64,000 bases of DNA from Mesorhizobium sp. B2-7-1 (GTDB lineage: Bacteria > Pseudomonadota > Alphaproteobacteria > Rhizobiales > Rhizobiaceae): assembly GCF_006440735.1 (NCBI RefSeq), contig NZ_VFUA01000014.1:1-64000 (forward strand). Reading direction: 5' to 3'. Below are positions 15,991 to 24,592 of this stretch, piece by piece. The position numbers and the translations under genes are program-made. The notes under the pieces were generated by a model that was not told the DNA's origin, ran no database searches, and worked only from the letters and a program-made list of their open reading frames with translations. Each line of letters opens with the position of its first letter. Positions within the stretch are counted from its first letter, which is position 1.

Positions 15991-17661
15991 TTGACGCGTT
16001 CTCTCCCCTACGAGGCCAGGGCCCCAGCATTCGGCGTTCGCATTGGGATCGAAGCCGGCAAGATCAGAGTTCAGGCAGCAGACAGCGGAGGGCGCGGGTT
16101 CCCTCACGCCGCCCTCCTTGTCCCCGTTCGCAGGACAGGAAATCGGCTCTGCATGGTCGAGACAGCGGCTGCACCTGGTCCCGACCAGATGGAACAAGGC
16201 GAGAGTTTGATTGGTCTTTACATGCCGCAAAGCGCGTCGCCCTACGCGTTCGATGTTCCGCTTCACGAATGGCCTCCCGCGGAACAAGTCCTGGTGCTTT
16301 TGCTATACGTACAGGCCGAGGGTATCGGCGGTCTTGCCCGGTTGCCGCGACTACCCGATTTGGCAGGTCAAACACCTGATGTCTTCGATACCGGCCCACA
16401 TGCGCAGAAGGCACCGGACGAGGCCGTCCAGGCGGTTCGTGACGCGCTGGAGGCTGACACGCTTGACGACTTGCGTGGCGGCCTGATCATAGGCGATCCT
16501 GGGAAGCTGCGCCGGAGCTACGACCGCAAGAACGGCAGCCGGCCAACGCAAATTCGCTTCGCCCTCGCTAGCTGCCAGTATCCCAGTGACTTCCTCGACC
16601 ATATGCCCAACGGCGAGCACGCCACACGAGGGCCAGCCGATGCCTCCCTGCTTGCGCTTGCCGATCTGCTGGGCGAAAGCGGCGCGCCGACCCTGCTGCT
16701 TCTGGCTGGTGATCAGGTATACATCGACGCAACCGCCGGTCTCTTCGACCCCAAGGTGACCGATGATCGCTTCCGAATGGCATATGAACGTCGCGGTCAA
16801 AGCCGCGGTGTGATGGCGGTAACGCAGCGCCTGAATCTGGTGGTCGAAACCATGTTGGACGATCATGAGATCCGGGACAACTGGGCCAATGACCCCGATC
16901 CCAAAATGCGTGGCAAAGACACCGATTTCAAGGCGGGAACACAGGCGTATCTTAAATATCAACGCGGCAAAACCGGGCGCCTTCCGGCTCATCTTTGGCG
17001 CAATTTCACCCACGATGGCGTGCCGTTCTTCCTCAGCGATACCCGCACCGAGCGTGAGGGGAGAACAGCCTTGAATTGCCACAAAGCGAAGATCATGGGG
17101 CCGAAACAGTTCGACGAGCTGTGCGCATGGCTGACCAAGCCCGAATACGCCGAGCTGCCTAAATTTGTTCTTACACCTTCAGCCATCCTACCACGTCGCA
17201 GAGAAGTGGCCGGACACTCCAGCTGTGCCCTGCATTCTGACGCGTGGGACGGATACCCGCGCTCCTTCCATGCGTTGCTCAAGTTTCTTTGCGACAAAGA
17301 GGTCGAGCGTGTGGTCTTCCTTTCAGGTGATGAGCACCTGTGCAACGTTGTTACCGCCCGGGTAACGAACTGTATTACTGAAAAACAGTGCACCCTGCAT
17401 TCGGTCCATAGTTCGGGCTTGTACGCACCCTACCCATTTGCAAATGGCGTTCCCGATAATTTCCAGGCTGATGAAACCTTCCTCTTCCCCAATTCGATGA
17501 GCGGGCCATATTGCTGCGAAGTCCGTACAAGTTTTGTATCGGGCGATGGCTTCGCGCTGATAGCAGCTGACCGTAGCCAATCGGGTTGGCACCTGAATGT
17601 CGGTTTCTATGGAGCCAGCGGTCTTAAAGAGAATGGATCGTTCCCACGAGAGCTGGGTTGA
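15991..17661 (+). CDS. PhoD-like metallophosphatase / alkaline phosphatase D family
   Basis: A 556-residue protein beginning at TTG 15991; a GGTGGAG about 10 bp upstream is the best ribosome-binding site I see, so the start is uncertain. The metal-binding motifs of the calcineurin-like PhoD family are present in order: LLLAGDQVYIDA, TMLDDHEIRDNW, FFLSDTRTER and VVFLSGDEHLCN. PhoD enzymes are phosphodiesterases/phosphomonoesterases, usually exported; no Tat or Sec signal is visible here, and the first ~180 residues are an unrecognised N-terminal domain. It is 38 bp after the GMC-hydrolase stop and probably co-transcribed. Substrate unknown; with an oxidase-esterase upstream, a phospholipid-like or phosphoester-bearing compound is possible. 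Confidence 0.85.
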   Translation: MTRSLPYEARAPAFGVRIGIEAGKIRVQAADSGGRGFPHAALLVPVRRTGNRLCMVETAAAPGPDQMEQGESLIGLYMPQSASPYAFDVPLHEWPPAEQVLVLLLYVQAEGIGGLARLPRLPDLAGQTPDVFDTGPHAQKAPDEAVQAVRDALEADTLDDLRGGLIIGDPGKLRRSYDRKNGSRPTQIRFALASCQYPSDFLDHMPNGEHATRGPADASLLALADLLGESGAPTLLLLAGDQVYIDATAGLFDPKVTDDRFRMAYERRGQSRGVMAVTQRLNLVVETMLDDHEIRDNWANDPDPKMRGKDTDFKAGTQAYLKYQRGKTGRLPAHLWRNFTHDGVPFFLSDTRTEREGRTALNCHKAKIMGPKQFDELCAWLTKPEYAELPKFVLTPSAILPRRREVAGHSSCALHSDAWDGYPRSFHALLKFLCDKEVERVVFLSGDEHLCNVVTARVTNCITEKQCTLHSVHSSGLYAPYPFANGVPDNFQADETFLFPNSMSGPYCCEVRTSFVSGDGFALIAADRSQSGWHLNVGFYGASGLKENGSFPRELG

Positions 17662-18199
17662 CGACTGCTATGTTGTTGGGGCGAGACGCCGCCAAGAATT
17701 CTTGGATGATGCCCCGGCTTCGCCTGACGCCGGAAGCCGATGGTACCGTTGGCTGGGATCACCACGTTGCAATTGCCATTGTTTTTGCTTAGTTTTTTGT
17801 CCTTGGCGACACGATTTGTATCACAATAGGTAGCACAAATTGTAGCACACTTGCCCGGCGGTTGCCGTAACGGTACCGCCCCCTGGCTTCAAGGTATCAC
17901 TGGCTATGTTCCTTGCGAGGCGCTCAATGACCGGATAGACGGCGTCGAGAATTTGGCCGGCCCGGAGGATGTCGTAAGGAACTTGATTTCATTGCGTTTT
18001 TCGTGGGCGAAATTCACGACCCCTCCCGTATCGTTCCGTATGGTTCCACAAGCAACCGGCGACTACCTGCCCGAAGTCTCGATCGCTGCTGCCTCAAGTC
18101 TTAGTCCATAGGTTCAAATCCGGGACGGGATTTTGAGCCTGTCGAGCCTGCTTGCGAAGTCCGGTCAACAGACGAACTCGGTTGCAGAGGTCGTTGTAC
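17662..18199. other. Intergenic gap with no recognised gene
   Basis: 538 bp between convergent genes. Short frames exist on both strands but none has a recognisable protein or ribosome-binding site. There is a small GGCTTC/GAAGCC inverted repeat near 17718-17740 and a T-rich run near 17780-17800. The stretch GGTTCAAATCC near 18112 resembles a tRNA T-arm loop but lacks pairing arms. Confidence 0.5.
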
Positions 18200-18862
18200 C
18201 TAGGTCAGCCCGGTCGTGACGATCTGCGTTGTCGTCCACATATGCGATGCTATCTCCGCGCAGGCTCGTGTGACATCGCGGGCAATGACTGCATCTGCGA
18301 TGTTTCTATGCTCTTGCGCCACATCGCGTTCGGCTCTGGCAAGCGGCACCGAGAGCTGCCGGTAGCGCTCGCTTTGATCGTAAAGCTGCCCGCGAATCCG
18401 AAGCAGCCAACGGTTGCCGCAGGCTGAAACCAAAGCACGGTGAAATTCTCGATGCGCCTTGACCCAGCGCTGGTCCAGAACAGCGGGGTCATCGGGCATC
18501 GTGTACGGCGTGTGGCTGAGACGATGGAGGGCGGCCACAATATCTGTCTCCCACTCAAGCCCGCCTTTCTCGATCGCAAGCTTGAGGCACTCCTGTTCGA
18601 TGCGGACGCGAGCATCGGTCAATTCAGCGAGGTCTTCCGGAGACACGTCGGAAACCGTGTAGCCGCGCTGCGCCCTTGCGTCGACAAGGCCCTCGGCCGA
18701 GAGTTTCGACAGCGCTTCGCGGACAGCGCCCAAACTCACCTCATACTTCTGCACGAGGGCCTGGATGTTGATCTTGGATCCCGGAAGCATGCGGCACGAA
18801 ATGATGTCGTGGCGCAGTTGCTCGTAAACGTCGTTGGCAATCGTGCGGGCTACCGAGTCCAT
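18200..18862 (-). CDS. GntR-family regulator, FadR/FCD subfamily
   Basis: A 220-residue regulator from ATG 18862 (frame open from TTG 18898). The winged helix is typical (IANDVYEQLRHDIISCRMLPG, then VSLGAVREALSKLSAEGLV and RGYTVSDVS). The FCD ligand domain follows with its metal-type histidines in AHREFHRAL, QEHRNIADAV and SHMW. FCD regulators usually respond to carboxylic acids or sugar acids. It stands at the left end of the 18-35 kb catabolic locus and is the only regulator gene there, so it is the best candidate for binding the repeated A/T-rich motifs at 20650, 26795 and 32617; that link is inferred from position only. Confidence 0.88.
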   Translation of the reverse strand: MDSVARTIANDVYEQLRHDIISCRMLPGSKINIQALVQKYEVSLGAVREALSKLSAEGLVDARAQRGYTVSDVSPEDLAELTDARVRIEQECLKLAIEKGGLEWETDIVAALHRLSHTPYTMPDDPAVLDQRWVKAHREFHRALVSACGNRWLLRIRGQLYDQSERYRQLSVPLARAERDVAQEHRNIADAVIARDVTRACAEIASHMWTTTQIVTTGLT

Positions 18863-18958
18863 CTCAATGTCGCTTGTCTGACCGTAGAAGTGATTCAAAT
18901 GGATCTGGCATCGTGCCGCTTCTTGGCCAACTTGTATCGAATGTCAAACTTGCCAAAG

Positions 18959-19199
18959 TCATTCCGCCGTCCAACCGCCGTCGACCTTGATGGAAGTGCC
19001 CGTCATCAATGCAGCAGCGTCCGAAGCAAGAAAGACAACGGCCCCCGTCAGGTCCTCGACTCGACCGAGTCGGCCAAGCTTGACTTTGGATAATACCTCA
19101 TCTCGAAAAGCTTTGCTTTCAAAGTAAGGAGCCGTCATCGGGGTCTCGATGAAGGTGGGGGCAATGCTGTTGACCCGGATGCCGTGCGGCGCGAGCCCG
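18959..19199 (-). pseudogene. SDR-family oxidoreductase, C-terminal remnant
   Basis: The minus-strand frame encodes only the last ~80 residues of a short-chain dehydrogenase: LAPHGIRVNSIAPTFIETPM, then KLGRLGRVEDLTGAVVFLAS and the terminal TGTSIKVDGGWTAE. The Rossmann glycine motif, the catalytic Ser and the Tyr-x3-Lys are missing. Upstream of LAPHG, at about 19190-19200, the DNA switches abruptly to a HisD-like gene in another frame. The remnant cannot be a working enzyme; a deletion that fused two operon neighbours explains it best. Confidence 0.82.
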
Positions 19200-19548
19200 A
19201 ATTCATCGGAATGTTGCGGTGGCCGAGCACCACCCCGGGCAGAGTCTCGACCTCGACATCCTTGAGGGCGGCCTTCTGGACTTCGGCAAAGCGGCGGATC
19301 TGCGCCTGCGCGAAGCGGATATCGTCCAGCTGGCGGGAAGACAGCGCCCCGACGCATGCATCGATCTCGTCCTGCGAAAGACGAAAGGACGGCGGCGACC
19401 ACCGGTCGAACTTCTGCGACAGTTCCCGCAACGCAGTGTCTCCACGGGCCTCGACGTCGATGAGAACACTCTCGACCGCCCCGCGGACGGCGCTGGCATC
19501 GGTCGCCTTGGCTTCTGCGGATCGCCCCGACTTCAGTATTCTGATCAT
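19200..19548 (-). pseudogene. Histidinol-dehydrogenase-like (HisD family), N-terminal remnant
   Basis: From ATG 19548, with an AAAGGAA ribosome-binding site, the minus strand encodes about 115 residues matching the HisD family start: VESVLIDVEARGDTALRELSQKFD and ending LPGVVLGHRNIPMNS. Full-length members have about 430 residues, so the NAD and zinc-binding parts are gone. The frame runs on into unrelated residues over the SDR remnant and stops at 19135. HisD paralogues outside histidine operons oxidise other alcohols (for example sulfopropanediol 3-dehydrogenase), which would fit this locus before the damage. Confidence 0.82.
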
Positions 19549-19630
19549 GCAATTTCCTTTGCTCTGCGTTCTTTGCCCGGAGCCTTATCCATCCCGACGG
19601 GCTGCAATGGTGTCGAAAAGCCCGTTTCGC

Positions 19631-20587
19631 CTACTCGGCCTCATAATTGCGCGCGAAGTCGTCAGGCGGAGTCGGCCCCCAGATGTAAAATGAATCCTGC
19701 GGATCGTGGTCCTTGGATTCCCAATCCATCTCGGCGGGGATGTAGTCGATGTCGCACGAGTACTCGGCGTAGCTGCCCCAGGGGTCGCGGATGTAGTGGA
19801 AGAAATTCGAACCAAGCACATGGCGCCCCAGTCCCCAGCCTCTCGAAAAACCCTTGTCGGCCATCTGCATCGCACCTTGCCCGACATTGTCGATCAGCGG
19901 CACGTCCCAGCTTGTATGATGGAGGCCAGGCGCCGATGATTTGACGAAGGCAAGCATGTGATGGTCGCTGCCGTGGCGGCCATGCAGGAATGCGATGTTG
20001 TCTCCCGAACGGTCGGACAGCCCCATGCCCAGGACCTCGGTGTAGAAGTCGATCGCCTTCTGGACGTCACGGGTGAAGATCAGGATGTGGGCAAGTCGGG
20101 TCGGGCGAACCTTCGCCGCCTTGCTGCGCAGCGGCGCGGCGACAACGCCGGCGGGCGTTGAGGCATGCCCCGACTGCGCCTTAAAGTCGGGCGACGTCTT
20201 GGCGGCGACGATCAGCTCGATGAGATTGCCGTCGTGGTCGCGGAACCACAATCCATTGGACTCGAAGCCCTGGGGCGGAGGCAACAGCTCCATCCCCTTG
20301 GCCTCCAGATGCAGTTTGAAGCGTTGGAAATCCTCGTCGAAGACGCCGAAGGACAGATGCTGCAGCTGCTTGCGCGAGCCTTGGACAAAGAAGCCCCAGT
20401 CGTGGTCGATCCCTTCCGTGCGCACCGCATAGCCCGAGCGATGGTTCACCACGTCGAGACCGAAAGCCTGATGAAAGCGCTCGGCCTCCTTGAGGTCGGG
20501 AACGGCCAGCACGAAATGGTTGACGGAGTGGATGCCGAGAATGCCCTCGCCGCCCGCTTCAAGCTGCCGCTTGCGAATTGCCGTCAT
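19631..20587 (-). CDS. VOC-family extradiol ring-cleavage dioxygenase-like protein (1)
   Basis: A 318-residue two-domain vicinal-oxygen-chelate protein, the size of type I extradiol dioxygenases. The N-terminal module contains VNHFVLAVPDLKEAERFHQAFG; the C-terminal module has the expected metal ligands His (RLAHILIFTRDV), His (PGLHHTSWDV) and Glu (SYAEYSCDIDYIP). Such enzymes use Fe(II) or Mn(II) to cleave catecholic rings next to the hydroxyls. ATG 20587 has a GGAGG ribosome-binding site. A promoter-like TTGACT/17/TAACGA lies just upstream, with an A/T-rich motif as its spacer. It is a relative of the protein at 21100, and the pair suggests two ring-cleavage or isomerase steps. Confidence 0.86.
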   Translation of the reverse strand: MTAIRKRQLEAGGEGILGIHSVNHFVLAVPDLKEAERFHQAFGLDVVNHRSGYAVRTEGIDHDWGFFVQGSRKQLQHLSFGVFDEDFQRFKLHLEAKGMELLPPPQGFESNGLWFRDHDGNLIELIVAAKTSPDFKAQSGHASTPAGVVAAPLRSKAAKVRPTRLAHILIFTRDVQKAIDFYTEVLGMGLSDRSGDNIAFLHGRHGSDHHMLAFVKSSAPGLHHTSWDVPLIDNVGQGAMQMADKGFSRGWGLGRHVLGSNFFHYIRDPWGSYAEYSCDIDYIPAEMDWESKDHDPQDSFYIWGPTPPDDFARNYEAE

Positions 20588-20642
20588 TGTTCATCCTCCG
20601 CCCGTCGCATCCGACGTCCTCACTTCCGTCGAACCTCACACA

Positions 20643-20671
20643 TCGTTACAAAAAATATATTTTTAAGTCAA
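20643..20671 (-). promoter_or_regulatory. Promoter and A/T-rich motif copy 1, before VOC gene 1
   Basis: Read leftward: TTGACT (20671-20666), 17-bp spacer, TAACGA (20648-20643). The spacer holds the motif AAAAAATATATTTTT (plus-strand 20650-20664), closely matching copies at 26795 and 32617. It lies about 65-75 bp before the start codon. Confidence 0.5.
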
Positions 20672-20684
20672 TGATACGATCTAA

Positions 20685-21083
20685 CTACTTCCGAAAGGGT
20701 GTCGGCTGATAGGCGATCAGACGCCACCGGTCCTTGCTTTTTCCCCAGACCGCCATGCAGGAATTGTCGATCTCGCGGACCGCGGCTCCAACCGTCGCCT
20801 TCGCGCGCATGGTGCCGGCGACGACGGCCAGGCCTTCCCGCACGACGATGCGTTCGCTGCTGTGATGGATTTCGTGATAGACGAAGAACCGGTCTGCGAC
20901 TTTTTTCAGATAACCCGCCTTGTCGTCACGCTCTCCGAAGGAGTGCGTGTAGACCAGGTCGTCATCAAGGAGATCCGCAAGCGTTGCGACATCGGACGCC
21001 AGCATCGCCGAATAGCGTTTCTCCTCGAGGCCCTCGATGACGCGGCGAACCTCATCGGCAAGGTCTACTTTTTGCAAATCCAT
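20685..21083 (-). CDS. SnoaL-like / NTF2-fold protein (DUF4440 type)
   Basis: A 132-residue single-domain protein with the NTF2-like pattern: LEEKRYSAMLASDVATLADLLDDDLVYTHSFG, then SSERIVVREGLAVVAG and the closing RWRLIAYQPTPF. Members act as small isomerases, dehydratases or polyketide cyclases, and many are uncharacterised. ATG 21083 follows GGGAGG. It is placed between two extradiol-type VOC proteins in the same operon, so a role in isomerising or hydrolysing a ring-cleavage product is possible but unproven. Confidence 0.8.
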   Translation of the reverse strand: MDLQKVDLADEVRRVIEGLEEKRYSAMLASDVATLADLLDDDLVYTHSFGERDDKAGYLKKVADRFFVYHEIHHSSERIVVREGLAVVAGTMRAKATVGAAVREIDNSCMAVWGKSKDRWRLIAYQPTPFRK

Positions 21084-21099
21084 GATTTTCCTCCCGATT

Positions 21100-22002
21100 T
21101 CAGGCAGCGATCGGCGCGGCGAACGGCATAAAATGCTCCGTCCAAAGGCGGGGCGGCAGTGCGCCCCAGCGGTTCACGACCTTGGGATTTGACAGGTTTT
21201 CACCCGGGTCGGCAATCCTTGGCTGATGGTTCTCGTCTTCGATGACTTCCATCTCGGCGATGCATTCCACCATGAACCCGGACCGGTCGATGTAGTAGGC
21301 GAACAGATTGTCGCCAGCGCCATGGCGGCCAGGTCCCCAGACGAGGAAGCGTCCCTGTGCGTCAAGCATATCCCCCAGCCGCTTGAAATCGTCGAAACTG
21401 GCGAACTCCCAGCTGAAGTGGTGCAACCCGCTTGGTCCTTTGACGGTCGCGACCGTGTGGTGCCGGTTGTCGGCCGCACGCATCCAGACGATTTCATGGC
21501 CGGTGGTCCTCTCCGACTGCCGAAGCCCGAGCACGGCTTCGAGCTCCCGGCTGATCGCCTTCGAATCCCTGCTCGACAGGTTCACGTGATCGAGGCAGCG
21601 CGGACGGATGCCCGGGCCCGTGTGACGGACCGGCTGCGTGAGCGGCATCGGCGTGTGGACCTCAAAGACATGGCCTTCGCTGGTCGCGAAAGTGACGGAG
21701 CGCTCGATGCACGCAAGCGAGGGACGCTCGGACAGAATCTTGAGGCCAGCCTGTTCGGCACGGATACGTACCGCGGCGACCGCCTCGCTATCATGGGCCT
21801 GCAGCCCGATCGATCGAACGCTGTCGCTATCGCCGGCATGCAGGACGAGTTCAGCTTGACGCTGGTTCGAGGTCAGCAACGCGCGTCCTCGCTCCCGTTC
21901 GACGACGCGGGCGCCTGCGATCGTGCAAGCGTCTTCTATCGCAGTTTCGATATCCGCCACGTTGAGGGCGACATAGCCCAGCCGCTGAACCATTGGTCTC
22001 AT
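21100..22002 (-). CDS. VOC-family extradiol ring-cleavage dioxygenase-like protein (2)
   Basis: A 300-residue two-domain VOC protein from ATG 22002 (GGGAGG ribosome-binding site; a TTG codon directly before it extends the frame). The C-terminal module keeps candidate metal ligands His (RCLDHVNLSSRD), His (GLHHFSWEF) and Glu (FMVECIAEMEVI). Similarity to the protein at 19631 is visible in the shared GLHH, WG-GRH and final W-G-PP segments, so the two are paralogues. It follows the ABC permease gene by 39 bp and precedes the SnoaL-like gene by 16 bp. Confidence 0.85.
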   Translation of the reverse strand: MRPMVQRLGYVALNVADIETAIEDACTIAGARVVERERGRALLTSNQRQAELVLHAGDSDSVRSIGLQAHDSEAVAAVRIRAEQAGLKILSERPSLACIERSVTFATSEGHVFEVHTPMPLTQPVRHTGPGIRPRCLDHVNLSSRDSKAISRELEAVLGLRQSERTTGHEIVWMRAADNRHHTVATVKGPSGLHHFSWEFASFDDFKRLGDMLDAQGRFLVWGPGRHGAGDNLFAYYIDRSGFMVECIAEMEVIEDENHQPRIADPGENLSNPKVVNRWGALPPRLWTEHFMPFAAPIAA

Positions 22003-22041
22003 CAAATCCTCCCGAGATATGCTTTTTGGCCGCCGCCCGGA

Positions 22042-23016
22042 TCACTTGACGATGCCGATCTTGGTCCTGTCCGTTGTAACGGCGACCGCGACCAGAATGA
22101 TGATGCCGAAGGCGACGTCCTGCGCCGCGCCCGGCAGGCCCGCGATCGTGGCGCCGACGCGGACCATGATTGCCGTGAGCCCGCCTATCAGGCTTGCAGA
22201 CAGGCCGCCTACCCCGCCCGAGATCGCGGTCCCGCCCGCCACCACGCCGACCAGCGCAGGCAAGAGCAGATTGCTCGCCATCGTCGGCGCGCTGTAGAGG
22301 GTCTGCGACAGGAGCATCATCCCGCCGAGGGCGGCGCAGACCGACGAGATCGCGAACGCGCAGCTCCGGATCAGGTCGCGCCGGACGCCGGACATATAGG
22401 CAGCCAGTTCGCTCGCTCCGAAGGCATAGATATCCCGGCCGACACGCGTGAAACGCAGCAAAAGAGACAGGAATATCCACACCGCCACCACCGCGAGGAA
22501 GGCATTGGGCACGCCATGGGTCCTGCCGCCGAGAAAGTCGAGCGGCGCAACTTCAGGACCGAGGGCGACGGTCGAGGCGTTGCTGAGATAAAGGGCAAGG
22601 CCCGAAAACAGGCCGAGCGTTCCAAGGGTCATCACGAAGGAAGGAATCTGAAGCCGCCCGATCAGCCATCCCTGGGCGGCCCCGATCCCTGCTGCTCCAA
22701 CAAGCACCAGCGGCACGGCGGCCGAGCCGAATTCGGGGACAAGCAGTGCCACGACCACAGCTGAAAACGATGCCATGGCGGCTGCCGACAGGTCGATGCA
22801 GCCGAGCAGCACCGGAAGCGTGCTGCCGATAACCAGGATCAGCAGCGGCGCGGCATCGAAGAGCAGCGCATTGATCGCGCGCCATTTGAGGATGCCTGGC
22901 GCGATCCAAATCACGGTCGCAAACACCAGCAGGAGGACAATGGCCGGCCCGCAAGCACGCAGCAGGTCGCCAACGGATCGGATGGATGGGAACATTCGGG
23001 CGAGTGCGGGGGTCAT
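22042..23016 (-). CDS. ABC transporter permease, ribose/RbsC type (B)
   Basis: A hydrophobic protein of 324 residues from ATG 23016, preceded by GGAG at good spacing; an in-frame GTG at 23037 lacks a ribosome-binding site. About nine to ten membrane segments are visible. The BPD_transp_2 signature region is clear (IGSTLPVLLGCIDLSAAAMASF, IPSFVMTLGTLGLFSG, FTRVGRDIYAFGASELAAYMSG, and GVVAGGTAISGGVGG). It pairs with the second permease at 24589 to form a heterodimeric inner-membrane channel. Confidence 0.9.
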   Translation of the reverse strand: MTPALARMFPSIRSVGDLLRACGPAIVLLLVFATVIWIAPGILKWRAINALLFDAAPLLILVIGSTLPVLLGCIDLSAAAMASFSAVVVALLVPEFGSAAVPLVLVGAAGIGAAQGWLIGRLQIPSFVMTLGTLGLFSGLALYLSNASTVALGPEVAPLDFLGGRTHGVPNAFLAVVAVWIFLSLLLRFTRVGRDIYAFGASELAAYMSGVRRDLIRSCAFAISSVCAALGGMMLLSQTLYSAPTMASNLLLPALVGVVAGGTAISGGVGGLSASLIGGLTAIMVRVGATIAGLPGAAQDVAFGIIILVAVAVTTDRTKIGIVK

Positions 23017-23074
23017 GAACGGCTCCGATGGGTCCACCAGGTGCAGTCTCGATCGAGAGGGTCGCGGCGCATGC

Positions 23075-24592
23075 TCATACCATCGCCCTCACGATGTCTT
23101 CCTCTGACGGCCGTTGGGTTTGCACGTCATCGAAGCGCTGGCTGAGCCTCCCGTCCCGCAACACCAGGATCGTGTCCGAGAGCGTCACCATCTCATCCAG
23201 CGTATCGCCCACGAAGACGATCGAGAGGCCGTCCTCGGCCAATTGACGGATCGCGTTGAAGAGATCGGCGCGCGCTCCGGGATCCAGACCGCGGGTCGGA
23301 TGATCGAGCACCAGGAGCCGCAGCGAGCGACCCAGAAGCCATTTGCTGAGCACAGCCTTCTGCTGATTTCCGCCGGAGAGCTGGTCGATGCGATGGTCGA
23401 GCGACGGCGTTTTAATCTTGAGCCGCTCAACCCAGTTCGCCGCCTCGCGCCGTTCGCGCCGTTTCGACAGCAAGAGCCCGCCATAGCCGTAGTCCGACCC
23501 GAAGGTTACGGTCATGTTCTGGCAGACACTCATCCCTTTCATCATCGCTTCCGCCTTACGCTCGGCGGGGACATAGCCTATGCCGAGACCGACGGCGCCG
23601 CTCGGACAGCTGACACGCACTGGCCGACCCTCATATTCGATGTGGCCGCTATGGCTGTCCTCGACGCCGAAAATCGCGCGGCAGACCGCTTCGGCGCCGG
23701 ATCCCTGGACGCCGATCAAGCCGACGATCTCCCCGGACGCGACATCGAAGGTCACATCCTCGACTTTGCCCGGCACCGTCAGGTCGCGGACTGCCAGTCG
23801 CTTCGGCGCGCTCTTGTCCGGCGGATTGTTCCTCGGCAGCACCGAACCGGCGCGCTGGCGTCCGACCATCAGCTCGTACAGCTCGTCGGGATCAGTCTCG
23901 CCTTTCGCTCTTTCGGCGACATTGCGTCCATCGGAAAGCACATAGACCCGGTCGGAGATCGCCAGCACCTCGTCCATGCGATGCGAGATGAAGACGACCG
24001 ATGAGCGCATCTTCAGCCGCCGCACCTGGCGGAACAACGCCTGGATCTCGGTCGGCGTCAGGACCGACGTCGGCTCGTCGAATAGGACGACGAGATGGCC
24101 CTCCACCAGTTCCTCGAGCGACAGCACTTTGGCCAGCTCGACCATCTGGCGCTGCGCAAAGGTCAGCTGGTCGACGGGCGTATCGGGCGCGACATCCAGT
24201 TCGACCTTGTCCAGTTGGATACGGGCCGCATCGTTCATCCGGCCCCGCCGATAGAATCCGAAGCGGCTGAAGTCGGTCGGCTTGTCGATGAAAAGGTTCT
24301 CGGCAACGGTGAGATTGCCGATGAGCGACTGCTCCTGATGGACAAGGCCAATGCCCGCTCGCGCGGCCTCGAGGGGAGAGCCGAAGCGCACGGGCGAACC
24401 GCGCAGACGCATTTCGCCTGCGCTTGGTTGATGGAGGCCGCCGATGATCTTCATCAATGTCGACTTGCCCGATCCGTTCTGGCCGATCAGGCCGAGAACC
24501 TCGTGCTCGCGCAGTTCCATGTCGATCTCATCGAGAGCGAGAACGCCGGGAAAGCGTTTGGAGATGTTTTGCAGGGACAGGAGCGCGCTCAT
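23075..24592 (-). CDS. ABC transporter ATP-binding protein, ribose/RbsA type (two NBDs)
   Basis: A 505-residue tandem ATPase from ATG 24592, whose start overlaps the upstream permease stop (ATGA). The first NBD has Walker A GQNGSGKST, the RbsA-style signature LTFAQRQMVELAK and Walker B VVLFDEPTSVL. The second NBD has LSGGNQQKAVLSKWL but a degenerate Walker A (GVQGSGAEAV), and the Walker B tail reads VLDHPTRGLD, so the usual catalytic Glu is His. One impaired site is common in this family; loss of the Glu as well suggests only the first half hydrolyses ATP efficiently. It energises import by the flanking permeases. Confidence 0.9.
   Translation of the reverse strand: MSALLSLQNISKRFPGVLALDEIDMELREHEVLGLIGQNGSGKSTLMKIIGGLHQPSAGEMRLRGSPVRFGSPLEAARAGIGLVHQEQSLIGNLTVAENLFIDKPTDFSRFGFYRRGRMNDAARIQLDKVELDVAPDTPVDQLTFAQRQMVELAKVLSLEELVEGHLVVLFDEPTSVLTPTEIQALFRQVRRLKMRSSVVFISHRMDEVLAISDRVYVLSDGRNVAERAKGETDPDELYELMVGRQRAGSVLPRNNPPDKSAPKRLAVRDLTVPGKVEDVTFDVASGEIVGLIGVQGSGAEAVCRAIFGVEDSHSGHIEYEGRPVRVSCPSGAVGLGIGYVPAERKAEAMMKGMSVCQNMTVTFGSDYGYGGLLLSKRRERREAANWVERLKIKTPSLDHRIDQLSGGNQQKAVLSKWLLGRSLRLLVLDHPTRGLDPGARADLFNAIRQLAEDGLSIVFVGDTLDEMVTLSDTILVLRDGRLSQRFDDVQTQRPSEEDIVRAMV

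Noticed and set aside
17851..18111. 86-codon frame in the 17.7-18.2 kb gap
   Set aside because: No ribosome-binding site and no family resemblance; it could be a relic, but I cannot support a gene.
18109..18135. GGTTCAAATCCGGGA, resembling a tRNA T-arm and 3' end (possible attachment site)
   Set aside because: The flanking bases do not form the 5-bp T stem, there is no anticodon or D arm upstream and no integrase nearby.
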